Positions 45,250 through 54,949 of a stretch of 64,000 nt of DNA are shown in pieces. Position numbers and translations under genes: made by a program. Below the pieces are notes generated by a model, which was given only the letters and a program-made list of their open reading frames with translations, did no database searches and was not told the origin of the DNA. The DNA is from Haemaphysalis longicornis. Taxonomy: Eukaryota > Arthropoda > Arachnida > Ixodida > Ixodidae. Every line of letters begins with the position of its first letter. Within the stretch, counting starts at the first letter, position 1. The DNA is taken from the NCBI GenBank assembly GCA_013339765.2, contig CM023449.1, forward strand, positions 15,227,811 through 15,291,810. The letters run 5' to 3'.

Positions 45250-46800
45250 TGTTCACTAAAATGTAAATGTTTGTTAATTGTCAGGCCAATGTTCAACACT
45301 ATCATGTCTGTGTGTGCGCAAAAGCATGAGCTGCTCCTCTGCTGGGTCCTAGGACATGCTGGGATCGCTGGGAACGAGTTGGCAGACGAGAGGGCCGCTG
45401 CTTCTGCAATCAGGAACACTGTAGACATTACAACGGTACCCTATACAGACCTCAAGCCACACATAAGACAACACTTGCGTAGAACAAGGCAAACACACTT
45501 GAGTGAACAAACAGAAAACAAACTACATGTAATAAAGCCACGCTTGGGACGGTACACAGCTGACTCACACAGCAGACACACGGAAGTCGCCTTGGCTAGG
45601 CCACGGATACGGCACACACATGAAACGCACTTGTATCTGCTCACAGTATCTTGAAGACCCCAGTGCAGCACGTGCGGAGAGGCCCTATCCATAGTTCACA
45701 AACTCATTCAATGCAAAGCACTTGCCACCACACGACGCAAACACTTTCCACAACTATACAGACAACAGATCCCGTTTCACCCATCATACTTTGTAGGAGA
45801 CGAGCCCATGTTCTCCATCAAGCGTGTTTTTAAAGGAGTACTGACACGAAATTTCTCGCTTTGAGTTTTTATGCTGTAAAGAATACCTATTGGCCCAGTA
45901 ATTACGAAAATCAAACCGAAAGCCGTCAGCCGCCAACACAGAAATTAATTATAGCACGTTTATTGCAACCAATTTCAAATTTGGTCGCCGCGCGGGAAAA
46001 TGGCCGTTCGAAGGCCAGCCTGCAAGCGGGCCAGCCTTACGTCACGGTCTCACCCGTGACGTCAGGGACATTTTTCTTTCCTCCATGCGTTCGCCGCATC
46101 GTCTGCTACGATTGCACATGGTCCGCACTCCGCCGCGCAGTCGACATGTCGTCTGAATCGTTAGACTCGGATGAGTGCCGGCACCATGCGCCGGCAACGA
46201 ACTGAAGAGCAAAGACGTCGAACACGCAACGTTTACAAGCATTGCTCACACAGCTACGCCCACGTCTCCTGCCCAAACGAATACCACCGACAACAGCAGC
46301 GCAGGATATCGTTTCCGGTTCCGAAAACGACTATATGACGTCACCCTGAACCGGCCAGACACGCAGGCCAATGTTTCGTGACGCCGAAAGCGATTTCGCT
46401 AGTGCTGCCGATTTGTGGAAGCTCGCGGCCTGGACAATCAAAATCGATTTTAGATGTGATTCCAGCCGCGGATCGCTGCAAACATTTCTGTGAGGCATCT
46501 GTACAAACTACTGAAGCCAATTATATCATTTTTTAGGTGTCAGAATTTGGTGTCAGTACTCCTTTAAGTTTCTCACTGATGTCAAGTTTTTACATCTAAT
46601 TTCTTACCACGCATCATGACAACCTGGCCTTTTACACCAATCATCTTCATGCATTCGCTTCACTTTTATTTTTACTGAGTGCTTTTTAGTCTTTAATTGC
46701 ACATCTAACATCATCAAATAACTTTGTGTTTGGCGCTCTTTGCCCTTGTCGGCCTTGCGCCATTAAACTCAATCCATCATCATCATCAGGCCGATGTACT
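45250..46800 (+). mobile_element. non-LTR retrotransposon 3' end, split by a MITE
   Basis: Same family as 6150-8735. RNase H end: LLCWVLGHAGIAGNELADER (about 45330-45390). Then come TENKLHVIKPRLGRY and, after a frame change near 45650, a knuckle-like RPQCSTCGEALSIVHKLIQC and a tail reaching FSIKRVF. The MITE 45834-46563 interrupts it exactly there. Reading resumes at 46564 with the 3' UTR, which ends in GGCGCTCTTTGCCCTTGTCG and (ATC)n near 46790. Excising the MITE with one TTAA restores the continuous tail. Confidence 0.82.
45834..46563. mobile_element. TTAA-type MITE, family C (copy 2)
   Basis: 730 bp with TIR AGGAGTACTGACAC at 45834 and its complement ending at 46563, and exact TTAA duplications at 45830-45833 and 46564-46567. 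It sits inside the non-LTR tail. It has the same ends as 37932-38455 (C/T variant at one base). Non-coding. Confidence 0.85.
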
Positions 46801-47515
46801 TTACCTTGCTTGAGCTGTAGCCTAGTGCTGGATTCCCTGCATTTGGGTAAGGCGAAAGACAATGGCTTTTCTCTACTCGCTTTGGCCTTTGGAGCAAAGG
46901 TACGGAGCGGTCTCCCTAAAAAGTTTCTTTGGGAAACGTAAGCCTGCCAGTAAAATGCATGTAAAAGCATTGGGGCTCCCCCGGGAGATACTTGCACATG
47001 CATAGTGTCTGTGTTTCTGTTCTCCCTTTCATTCCGTCGTCTTTAACGTTTCTTGGTGCCGTCTTCGTCCCCTGTGCCCATCTAATACACAAGTATTTTT
47101 CGTGACCATGTAAGACGCGATTTAATTCGACAGGCAGACAGGCGACTCCTTTCGCCTTTGCTCGTCGTAATCAGCGTTCTTTAACGCTACGGTGCCCCCT
47201 TTCTCGTCACGTTCCCGCACGTGCAGCACCTCATTATTGGCTGCGCCATCACGTGCCAAATGAAGCACGCACTGGGCGGTTTTATCCAGCCAATAATCTG
47301 GAACCGCCGTTGCGACAGGGTATCGCGCTCCGATAAATTATACCGTTATGGATTTCACGTACCACTCATCTGCTTGCCTCAAAATTACCTTCGGGATCGA
47401 TATCAATTGGTGTAACTTGGACCAATGCTGAGTGATTGTATCGGCCTTAAGGGTGGTGTCCCGCAGTAACCTATCTTGTCACCACATCTTTTGTAGCGTA
47501 AGCTACAGTGGCCGA
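46801..47515. other. unassigned sequence
   Basis: No coding or repeat feature recognised. Confidence 0.35.
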
Positions 47516-47905
47516 GTTTGAGCCGTTTCACGTGGACCTTGAAGGGCCGTGCTGCGCAAGCGGGAGGAGCATTGGATTGGATTGGATTGGATTGGATTGA
47601 ATTTGGATTTGGATTGGATTGGGGAAATCCAATCCAATTGGAGTACGCGTGTGTAGAGAATTGGGTCTGCACATTCGCCGGTCTGCGCATTCCAGAGGAG
47701 TGATGTCATAGCCGCGGAAGACGCACTGGCACCGGCGCGTGCCCAGCTGTGCGCCTCCGTTGCGCAGTAGCCAAGTCTGACGCTGCGCCGGAGCCGCTTG
47801 ATAGCCGTTTCGCATGGCTCGTGGAGAGCCGTGCTGCGTCTGCGCGAGGAGCAGTGACTGAACTGGACTGGACTGGATTGTATTGGATTGGAGTGGAAAT
47901 TGTTT
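47516..47905 (+). repeat. direct duplication with ATTGG arrays
   Basis: Two related modules about 280 bp apart (47516-47641 and 47798-47905). Both read AGCCGTTTC, then GCCGTGCTGCG and GCG(G)GAGGAGCA, and then an array of ATTGG or ACTGG pentamers. The first array (47571-47641) ends in its own complement (CCAATCCAATT), so it can fold. The second leads directly into the long TIR. Confidence 0.7.
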
Positions 47906-48054
47906 TAGCAGCAGTAAGCATGATAATCAGCTAATCCTAGACAACCAGGAAACCTAAGAATAGCCAGCTTAACCTTAGCTCACCTTACGTACATCCTGGC
48001 CTAGCCGAGCTAAGCCACTGCAGATTTTTTTTTGTGTATTAGAGTGATAAAGGT

Positions 48055-48640
48055 ACTGTCCTTAAACATCGAAAATTTAACAATGCACTGATGACACGCT
48101 GCTGGTATCGGGCCACTTAAATTCTTCACTCGCTCTTGCAAATGTTCAGGATGATGCTAGAAATGTAGCGGATCGGTTGGTGGCAAATTTAATGTCAAGC
48201 AACTGATAGAGAACGTCCGCTGGTTTGTTTCCGATATCCACAGCAAACCATGCGAAAGGACTCCTTCATTACATTACAGACATCTAAGTGTGAATCTTTT
48301 TCTGTAAACTACTTTCTGTGTCCTGTCTGTCAAATATCTAGGGGTATATTTTCACGGGGATCTTTCGGGGAACACACACATTTCTCATATATGTAAATAA
48401 ATCTTAGATGTACTGCCTGTATGTCGTACAATTAAAAATATATCTGCCGTTCTCTGTTCAAGAAATGGTAGCGCAAACTTTGGGTTATAGTGCTGTTAGT
48501 AATGGAATGCGTTGGTTTTTGAACAGCTCTGCTACTCGGGACTAGAGTCAAGAGTATTTAAAAAAACACAGCGAAGAGTGTTCTTTATAAGCCACATATT
48601 ATAAGTCACATTCTGCCACGCAACTTGAGTGCAACTCGAA
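48055..48640 (+). pseudogene. CR1-like reverse transcriptase remnant (+)
   Basis: Plus-strand frames read DDTLLVSGHL (the RT catalytic Asp pair), then VKYLGVYFHGDLSGNTHISH (the conserved KYLGV block after the RT) and finally a TRRTKSKLRR word that matches ATRRKLSRL in the minus-strand copy at about 49600. Many stops and frame changes. It is internal to the long-TIR element. Confidence 0.6.
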
Positions 48641-48936
48641 GAACCAAATCCAAACTGCGTCGGCCGTGTCGGAAAGGCAAAATCAGATAGACGTCGCCTT
48701 CACAACGCGAGGGACCCAGGCTTGATTCCGACCTCAGGCAGCGTCTTTTTTTAAGTGCAGAGCACTTTAGGCGCTCGCCTTGTCGTCCTAGCTCGCTCGC
48801 TGGACCCAAGCATATCGCCACGGCGTTACGGTGTAGCCTGTAACGGTCCCTTCGCCACGGCGTAACACAGAGGCTTCGAAAGCCCATCGGTTTATATAGT
48901 CATAAGCGCTCGAAACTCGTGAACCGCTGGCGCTTA

Positions 48937-48988
48937 GCAGTGGCTTAGCTCGGCTATGCCAGGATATACGTAACGTGAGCTAAGGTTC
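48937..48988 (-). repeat. inner half of the right TIR
   Basis: Complement of 47970-48021 with a few differences (TTACGTATATCC versus TTACGTACATCC). It is separated from its outer half (52255-52395) by the CR1-like insertion. Confidence 0.85.
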
Positions 48989-50387
48989 CACTGGTTTTAT
49001 TTATTTATTTAGTTATTTTACCCTCAGCGCACACAAGCATTGTAGAGGGGAGGGGCTTACATAAAAGCAAAAAAAGATGTTAAAAGCACTCGACAAGTGG
49101 TTAGCGATTGTACACACAAAAATATACAATGCTAAAAGAAAACCTGGTAAAGCAAATGCAATAAACGCAGCCATAAACGCAATCACACTCGGTACAAAAG
49201 AAAAGCAAATGGTAAGCGCACATCATTCGCCGCAAAAGAACACAGTACCGGCGGATCGACACAAGCATACAATGCACTAAAAAGGAAACAATAAGCAGCG
49301 AAAAACGAAAACGCACTCCTTACTAGAAAGTATTACACAAAAAAGAAAAAAAAAACTTACAGCAAATTTGAATTTGTCAATGCTTCCCGGAAATGGGCAG
49401 GGTTAGTAATGCAAGCTAATGAAGCAGGCAGGTGGCTCCACTCACGGCACGTTTTTGGCAAAAAAGAATGAGGTAGGTGGAAGTGTTTTGCTGCGGGATA
49501 TGAACTTTCAAGACGTTAAGATATGAAATGTGCGGGTTGTATCCAGCGTGATTTGAGTACATGGTTATTATGATTCACTTTCTGAAATAGGCACAGGCGG
49601 GACAGTTTTCTACGTGTTGCGAGAGGAGTTAGGTTCAGACTGGATTTCATAGAAGTTACACTGGCCGTACGATGATAGTTAGAAAGTATGAATCTCACAG
49701 AACGGTTTTGAACAGCTTCAAGCTGGTTATATATCCCGGATCCCAAGTGGACGAAGCATACTCTAGTATGGGGTGCACGTAAGTAACATATAACTGTTTT
49801 TTGAGAGAAGGTGCCTAAGGAAAAATTTCGCTTTCAGTATTCAAGCATGGTTAGCCTTAGGTGTTAGAAAATCAATATGTCGACATCAGGAGAGGTTGTT
49901 AGCTATGTGCGCACCAAGGTACTTATATTCGAGCTACGAACTCTAATGGGGTACTGTTAAGAAAATACCCAGGACAAATTAATTGATTACGGGATATCCT
50001 CATCACTTTACATTTAGTTATGTTGAGCTCCATATGCCAAAGTTTGCACCAAGTAGAAATCATATGTAGGTCAGATTGTAGGCATTCAAAGATGTTTATT
50101 CTCTCTCTGTAAACGTCAGAGGAAGTAGTAGTGTTACGATAAAGCACACAATCATCAGCAGCAAACAGTCAAATAGAAGAAGAAATATTACTAGGCAGGT
50201 CGTTAATGTATACCAGAAAAAGTGAGGGTCCTAGCACAGAGCCCTCAGGTACACCTGAGCGCACAGGTACCTCAGGGGAATTACACTAGTTTGGTTGGCA
50301 GACACAAACTGAGTTCGGTTAAAAAGAAATACCTCTATCCATTGTAAGACTTGGGAATCAATTTTCAAATTACGTAATTTCAATAGG

Positions 50388-51742
50388 TGGTATTCAATGA
50401 AAAGTTTAGCGGGCGATTTCTCCGTCTGGCAACACTGAAAACCGCCATGTCGGTGGCCACCGTGCCAGCGCATGTGCTGGCACGTACATCGTCTGCTGCG
50501 TTTCAGCCAGATTATCGGTAGTGGCGTTAACAGATATACTATTAATCGCACTCACATTAAGTGTTGGCGCTCTACCTACCCTCGAGCACTTGGAATCCAC
50601 GGAGGATGAAACCGCGGCTGTGAATGGCGCGTATAAGCAGCATAAGTCCGACGCTGCAGTTGGCTGCCGCCGCGGATGTCGACGCAAGTGCACCCGCACC
50701 GCATCCACGACTTTGTCTGGTAAGTGCCCTCTAATAGTCATCATCATCATCATCATCACCAGGCTATCTACGCCCAATGCAGGGCAAATGCCTCTCCCAT
50801 TATTCTCCGATTACCCCGGTCCTGTGCTAACTGCGACCAATTTATCCCAGAAAACTTCTTGATCTCATCTGCCCATCTAACTTTCTGCCGCCCCCTGCAA
50901 CGCTTGCCTTCTCTAGGAATCCACTCTGTTACCCTCAATGACCAACGGTTATCTTGCCTTTGGATTACATGCCCTGCCCACGCCCATTTCTTCTTCTTAA
51001 TTTTTACCAATATGTCCTTAACACGCGTTTGTTCCCTGACCCACTCCGCTCTCTTCTTGTCCCTTAATGTTACACCTCTAGTAGTGGTTCAGTTCAAAAA
51101 CGGAATAATTTCTTTGGAGAAATGGTTCACGCGTACACCGATTTAGCGCTGTCTTTCTCGTGCGCTAAATGTTTCACACTCAACAAATCAGCTCACGTCT
51201 GACGTTAGAGCGCGGCGGCTGGCAATCGGCTGATCTGCGGCGGCGGCTACTACATACGCGTCTGGCGATAGGTAGATCGTACTGCGCTTCACTCAACAGC
51301 ACTTGGCGTCGAGGTATTACTTTGCGTTCAGTGGGCAAGAGTTTGGAAATGATGCAGTTCTTGCTGTCAAAGGGAATACTGTGCTCATGTTGCAACCTTT
51401 GTGCCACGACCGACTCGCACTCGCTCGTAGGTGTGCGCGGAGGCTGGGGTTGAATTGCAGATAAGGTTGTCACACTCATGAGCGGAATCATGACTTTTTC
51501 GCGTAACCAAAGCTATCGCGGTACAACTGACTATTGAATCCCTAGCACAATTGCGTGGAAACACAAGGTTACGTCGCGACCCGCGGCCTGCCTGGCCGCC
51601 ATGAAGGCATGGAGGAGAAAAGAGGGTGCCTGATCTGGGGGCCGTGCGCACAACGTCGCCTTGGCAACAGACGCTTGGTCACGGATATGGCGGTGCACTC
51701 GCACAGTTGCCTGCATGCATTCAACGCCATTGAATACCGGCT
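50388..51742. mobile_element. TIR element with 5-bp duplication inside the CR1-like RT
   Basis: Ends TGGTATTCAATG (50388-50399) and CATTGAATACCGGCT (51728-51742) share the inverted core GGTATTCAATG. It is flanked by ATAGG at 50383-50387 and 51743-51747. Excision leaving one ATAGG restores an in-frame VNHQLLLLKLR in the host RT, strong evidence for the boundaries. It is 1,355 bp, has no transposase, and carries an RTE 3' fragment. The palindrome GTGCCAGC..GCTGGCAC lies near 50460-50482. Superfamily not assigned. Confidence 0.75.
50739..51080 (-). mobile_element. RTE-type non-LTR 3' fragment
   Basis: On the minus strand it encodes the C-terminal segment KKKKWAWAGHV, DNRWSLRVTEWIPREGKR and GRQKVRWADEIKKF, ending in a (TGA)n tail at about 50739-50757. 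It is the same family as 62371-64000. An imperfect 11-base target duplication flanks it: CCTCTAATAGT (50728-50738) and CCTCTAGTAGT (51075-51085). Strongly 5'-truncated. Confidence 0.85.
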
Positions 51743-52254
51743 ATAGGAGAAGTTGATGGTTAACTTTGTCGAACGCTTTAGAAAAATCCAGAAAGACACA
51801 GTCAGTTACGAAAAGAGCTAGGAGTCAAAAAATGCATGCAAGCCATTGGTAAACGTAATAAGTTGAGTTTCAGAAGTGAAGTTTTTTTCTGAAACCATGT
51901 TGGGAATTATGAAAAAATTGATTGGACTCAAGAACGTTAACCAAATGAGTGAATATTATGTGTTCGAGGATTTTACAAGGGATGGATGTAATGGATATAA
52001 GACGGTAGTTTGAGGGGTTATGCGCGTCCCCTGACTTGTAGAGTGGAACCACCCTGCCGGTCTTCCATTCCTTGGGCAAGTAACTCTCGTCAATGGATTT
52101 GGTGTAAATGACATACAATATAATGAAACTGTACTCTTTAATATTCTGAAGAAATTTAGAGTTTATGTGAAGGACCACAGGATTACGATCTTTTTAGTCT
52201 AGATATTATGGCTGCAATACCCGCAGGATCAAGAGTTAATGGGTCTATTGGGAA

Positions 52255-52395
52255 AAAATTACTCTTAGCTTTCCTGGTTGTCTAGGATTAGCTGATCATT
52301 CATGCTTACTGCTGCTTATCATCCAATCCAAATCCAATCCAAAACCAATCCAATCCAATCCGATCTAATCCAATCCTCACGCTTGCGCTAAAAGC
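52255..52395 (-). repeat. outer half of the right TIR with CCAAT array
   Basis: Complement of 47895-47960 plus a CCAAT-type pentamer array (52322-52376) and the GCGCAAGCGTGAGGA word that also precedes the array at 47553. Confidence 0.8.
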
Positions 52396-52399
52396 GGCA

Positions 52400-53006
52400 G
52401 TGCAACGCCGGTACCTCTTGCGACAGTTCAGGGAGGGGGCGCGCGAGCACTGCGAAGGCGGGAAATTTGATTTGCATGGGGGTGGTTGGTAGTAAGGCGG
52501 ATAGCGGCGGGTACAGCCCATTATGGCGAATCCCTGCTCTGCACTTCCGACAGCTTTCACATTGAGTGGAACGTCTGTAATTTTTTTTCTTTCGAGGCTC
52601 TTGATGTGCCTTTGCGGAAACCCATTGTGTAAGTTGGCATTCCCTGACTGCTGTTTTGGGCGTTTCAATTTGACCGCGTTTTGGGCGTTACATCCAAACC
52701 AAATGCATTGTTGCATTTTGGGGGTGATGGGGCAGTATAAAGCACGTTGGGGGGTACGCGGTTGGGGAAATCAAATGGAGGAAGGTGTGGTTGTGGTAAG
52801 TATCGGTCTGGAGTCGTCGCCAAATGTGTGCGTCTGCCCCATTTCGGGATGGATGTGGGGCGGTACAGCCCTGCGGAAAGCTCTGTAGTGATTAAGGATG
52901 TCAGAGTAGTTCTGTGAGAGCGGGTCGTCTTCCGCTTCTGGGAATGGCCGGTGGGTAAGGTCGCGGGCAGTGGCATGCGTCACCTCATTTCCAGTTAGGG
53001 GCGGGT
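52400..53006 (-). pseudogene. non-LTR RNase H, C-terminal part
   Basis: On the minus strand from about 53006: HPPLTGNEVTHATARDLTH (final Asp position replaced by His), then PFPEAEDDP, HYRAFRRAVPPHIHPEM, and a decayed tail toward 52540. This continues the RNase H begun at 54945-54660. The foldback-like element 53007-54658 separates the two parts. It resembles Jockey/I-type ORF2 ends of ticks. The 3' terminus is not identified. Confidence 0.6.
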
Positions 53007-53009
53007 GTA

Positions 53010-53141
53010 GGAAAAAATGGTCCCGGAAAAAATGGTCCCGGAAAAAATGGTGCCGGAAGAAATGGTTCCGGAAAAATTGGTCCCGGAAGAAATGGTCCCC
53101 AAGCCAAGGTAGGAAAAAATGGTCCCGGAAAAAATGGTCCC
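53010..53141 (+). repeat. 15-bp minisatellite, left array
   Basis: Eight units of GGAAAAAATGGTCCC with few variants: six units (53010-53099), a 12-base spacer CAAGCCAAGGTA, two units (53112-53141), then nearly the same spacer again. The translated KKWSRKKWSR peptide is an artefact of the repeat. Confidence 0.95.
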
Positions 53142-53149
53142 AAAGCCAA

Positions 53150-53150
53150 G

Positions 53151-53202
<52 letters not shown>

Positions 53203-53240
53203 AACATTTATTGAACTAATGAGCAGGATGTTCTTAGGGG
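53150..53240 (-). mobile_element. non-LTR 3' tail with CT repeat
   Basis: On the minus strand TTAGTTCAATAAATGTTTC is followed by a long (CT)n tract (complement of about 53154-53202). This is the same kind of AATAAA-plus-CT terminus as at 20340-20388. Confidence 0.55.
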
Positions 53241-54323
53241 GTGTATCATGATTGCCCCGCGCGCAGAATCCCCGTCGCGAAAACTCCGCGACGTTAGCCC
53301 CGTGTCTCATTTGCCCCGCGTGCAGATCCCCGCGTGCCATTTGCCCCGATGCCAGTTTGCCCGACCCATTCTCCGGGGCGATATTATGGCGCGTCATTTT
53401 CTTTTCAGTGACTGTAATTTTTTTAATTAGAGTAACGTAAGGTTTGACGATCTTCTCAAGAAGAAGATTGGGTCTGCCGCTTTCCCGAAGTTGCAGGTGG
53501 GGCGTTATTCCTTCTTCCCTTAGCTGCGATAATTTAGATGAGGGTTCAAAGAACGATGGTGGTAAACGCTATCCCCCCCCTTCCCTCTCCGCTCGGGTAT
53601 AGGACATTTCGGTGCACGGACATTTGGGCGCGTGCACGTTTCCGTGCGCAAGCTTTCCGGTAAAGGAATTATCTGGTGCTTACTTGTTTTAAACAGTCAT
53701 TCTATATTTCCGCGTAACTTGGGTTATGGAACCCAATAATCTACTGCACTGCTTGCACATATTCATTGATGCCATTTTTATTGGCGCCAGTTATATGAAT
53801 AAATTGAGCATTTCAATATTTCTGTATATACCTTGTTTAGAAACATTTATTACGGAGCCGACTAATTAAATCCTTTCGCAGACCCTTTTATTTGCTACAG
53901 CACTTTATAATGTAGATTCGCTCTTTTTTGCCGCATGCACATCAGCTAAGGAAATAAGCCGATGTTTACGGTGTATTTTGCAAGTAATTTTCTCTAAATA
54001 AAAGGCACACTCCCACTATCACAAGACAGTACCTTTACAAACATTCTGTTGCTCCCAAAATGCAGAAAATATCAAGTGTTTCATGCCGCCAGCGCTGTGA
54101 CTCTAAAATAAACTTGTAAATACTGCTGTCGGCAGCTTTTTCTTGCTGAGTCTAGAATATCGTCGTGAAGGAAGAATGGGCCTTTTTGAAGACAGCTGCA
54201 GCTTCTATCTCTCTTAAATCTTGCTAAAGCGTCTGTGGATGGTTCCAGACCTCGCAGTTGTTTGCGCGGTTTTAATCCAATTACTTGCATTAAAATTTTT
54301 AATCCATGCTCAGCCCTACCATT

Positions 54324-54363
54324 CATCCATCCATCCATCCATCCATCCATCCATCCATCCATC
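54324..54363 (+). repeat. CATC microsatellite
   Basis: About ten ATCC/CATC units. It lies inside the foldback-like element. Confidence 0.9.
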
Positions 54364-54570
54364 AAAACATCCGTCCGTTCGTCTGTCTGTCTACCCAATT
54401 TTCTTTGTTAGATTTTAGCCTCCAAAGACGTTAATTTCGGCCCCTTATAGGAATAATAAAGCATTCCATCTGTTTCTCAACCCTTTGGCTAAAACGCAAA
54501 GGGACAAAATAAAATCGCAAAAAAGGTTCACATCCGACTACCTTGAAGAGAAACACGTTGACTGGGCCAT

Positions 54571-54657
54571 GGGACCATTTTTTCCTAGATGGTGACTGGG
54601 ACCATTTTTTCCGGGACCATTTTCTCCGGTACCATTTTTTCCGGGACCATTTTTTCC
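54571..54657 (-). repeat. 15-bp minisatellite, right array
   Basis: Five units of the complementary GGGACCATTTTTTCC with a 12-base spacer after the first. Inverted relative to 53010-53141; spacer length is equal on both sides though its sequence differs. Confidence 0.95.
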
Positions 54658-54659
54658 GT

Positions 54660-54945
54660 TTCCGGTTAGGGACGCATGGGCTGGAATCCATACGATGCGG
54701 GTCTCTGGCAGTTCTCGTCGTTGCTGGAGGATGGTAGTTGCAAGGCCGGTGATGTTCTAAAAGGAGGGGAACAGCGCAAATTTGACAGACACGAGAAGAA
54801 GGAGACGACACGCACAGCGCTGTTCCTTGTTGCGAACCACCTGCCGGCTGTTTGTGAGTCGGTGAGCACATTAATGTTGGACGTCGGGGCGTGCACTACC
54901 ACTAATCCGATGGCCGCTTCTTCAGCTGTACCTGTAGAGCCGGTA
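54660..54945 (-). pseudogene. non-LTR RNase H, N-terminal part
   Basis: The minus strand reads GTAEEAAIGLVVVHAP, then INVLTDSQTAGRWFA (catalytic Asp in TDS), then after a frame change PETRIVWIPAHASLTGN, the conserved W-PAH motif. The foldback-like element begins right after this motif. The RT part upstream is missing; plus-strand gypsy sequence starts at about 54950. Confidence 0.65.
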
Positions 54946-54949
54946 TGAA

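Larger units (their letters stand above)
48995..52260 (-). mobile_element. CR1-like non-LTR retrotransposon
   Basis: Reading on the minus strand from 52260: DPLTLDPAGIAAII, then an RT start SIDESYLPKEWKTGRVVPLY and ISITSIPCKILEHI, then VFLDFSKAFDKVNHQLL (first catalytic Asp). Here the 1.35-kb insertion 50388-51742 interrupts. RT resumes LKLRNLKIDSQVLQWIE, GPSLFLVYINDLPSNIS, LFAADDCVLYR and WCKLWHMELNITKCKV, then AVQNRSVRFI and LATRRKLSRLCLFQKV. The 3' UTR ends in repeated AAAT near 48995. Several stops; inactive. 5'-truncated: no endonuclease. Confidence 0.85.
47845..52395. mobile_element. long-TIR element hosting a nest of insertions
   Basis: The left arm (about 47845-48021) comprises a pentamer array, then AGCAGCAGTAAGCATGA, CTAATCCTAGACAACCAGG, AACCTTAGCTCACCTTACG and GCCGAGCTAAGCCACTGC. 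The same words occur inverted at the right, but in two pieces: pentamer array to CCAGGAAAGCTAAGAG at about 52395-52255, then CCTTAGCTCACGTTACG to AAGCCACTGC at about 48988-48937. The gap between the pieces is exactly the CR1-like element 48995-52260. Removing that element joins the right arm into a TIR of about 170 bp matching the left. The internal part (48022-48936) carries a CR1-like fragment. The autonomous partner is unknown. Confidence 0.7.
53007..54658. mobile_element. foldback-like element with inverted minisatellite ends
   Basis: 1.65 kb whose two ends are tandem arrays of the same 15-bp unit in opposite orientation (GGAAAAAATGGTCCC at 53010-53141, its complement at 54571-54657). It lies inside an RNase H frame, and a diverged direct repeat of the host flanks it: TTTCCAGTTAGGGGCGGGTG (52988-53007) and TTTCCGGTTAGGGACGCATG (54659-54678), 16 of 20 identical. 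Tandem-repeat TIRs are the hallmark of foldback (FB-type) elements. The interior has a non-LTR 3' tail ending in (CT)n on the minus strand at 53155-53240, a CCCCG-rich repeat region at 53260-53390 and a (CATC)n run, but no transposase. Confidence 0.6.

Noticed and set aside
52771..53397. Long minus frame with repeated FRDHFF-type peptide
   Set aside because: The repeats come from the 15-bp minisatellite. Only the 52771-53006 part is meaningful, as decayed RNase H.
54431..54871. 146-codon minus frame with KKWSRKKWSR peptide
   Set aside because: The basic repeat is the translation of the same minisatellite, not a DNA-binding protein.
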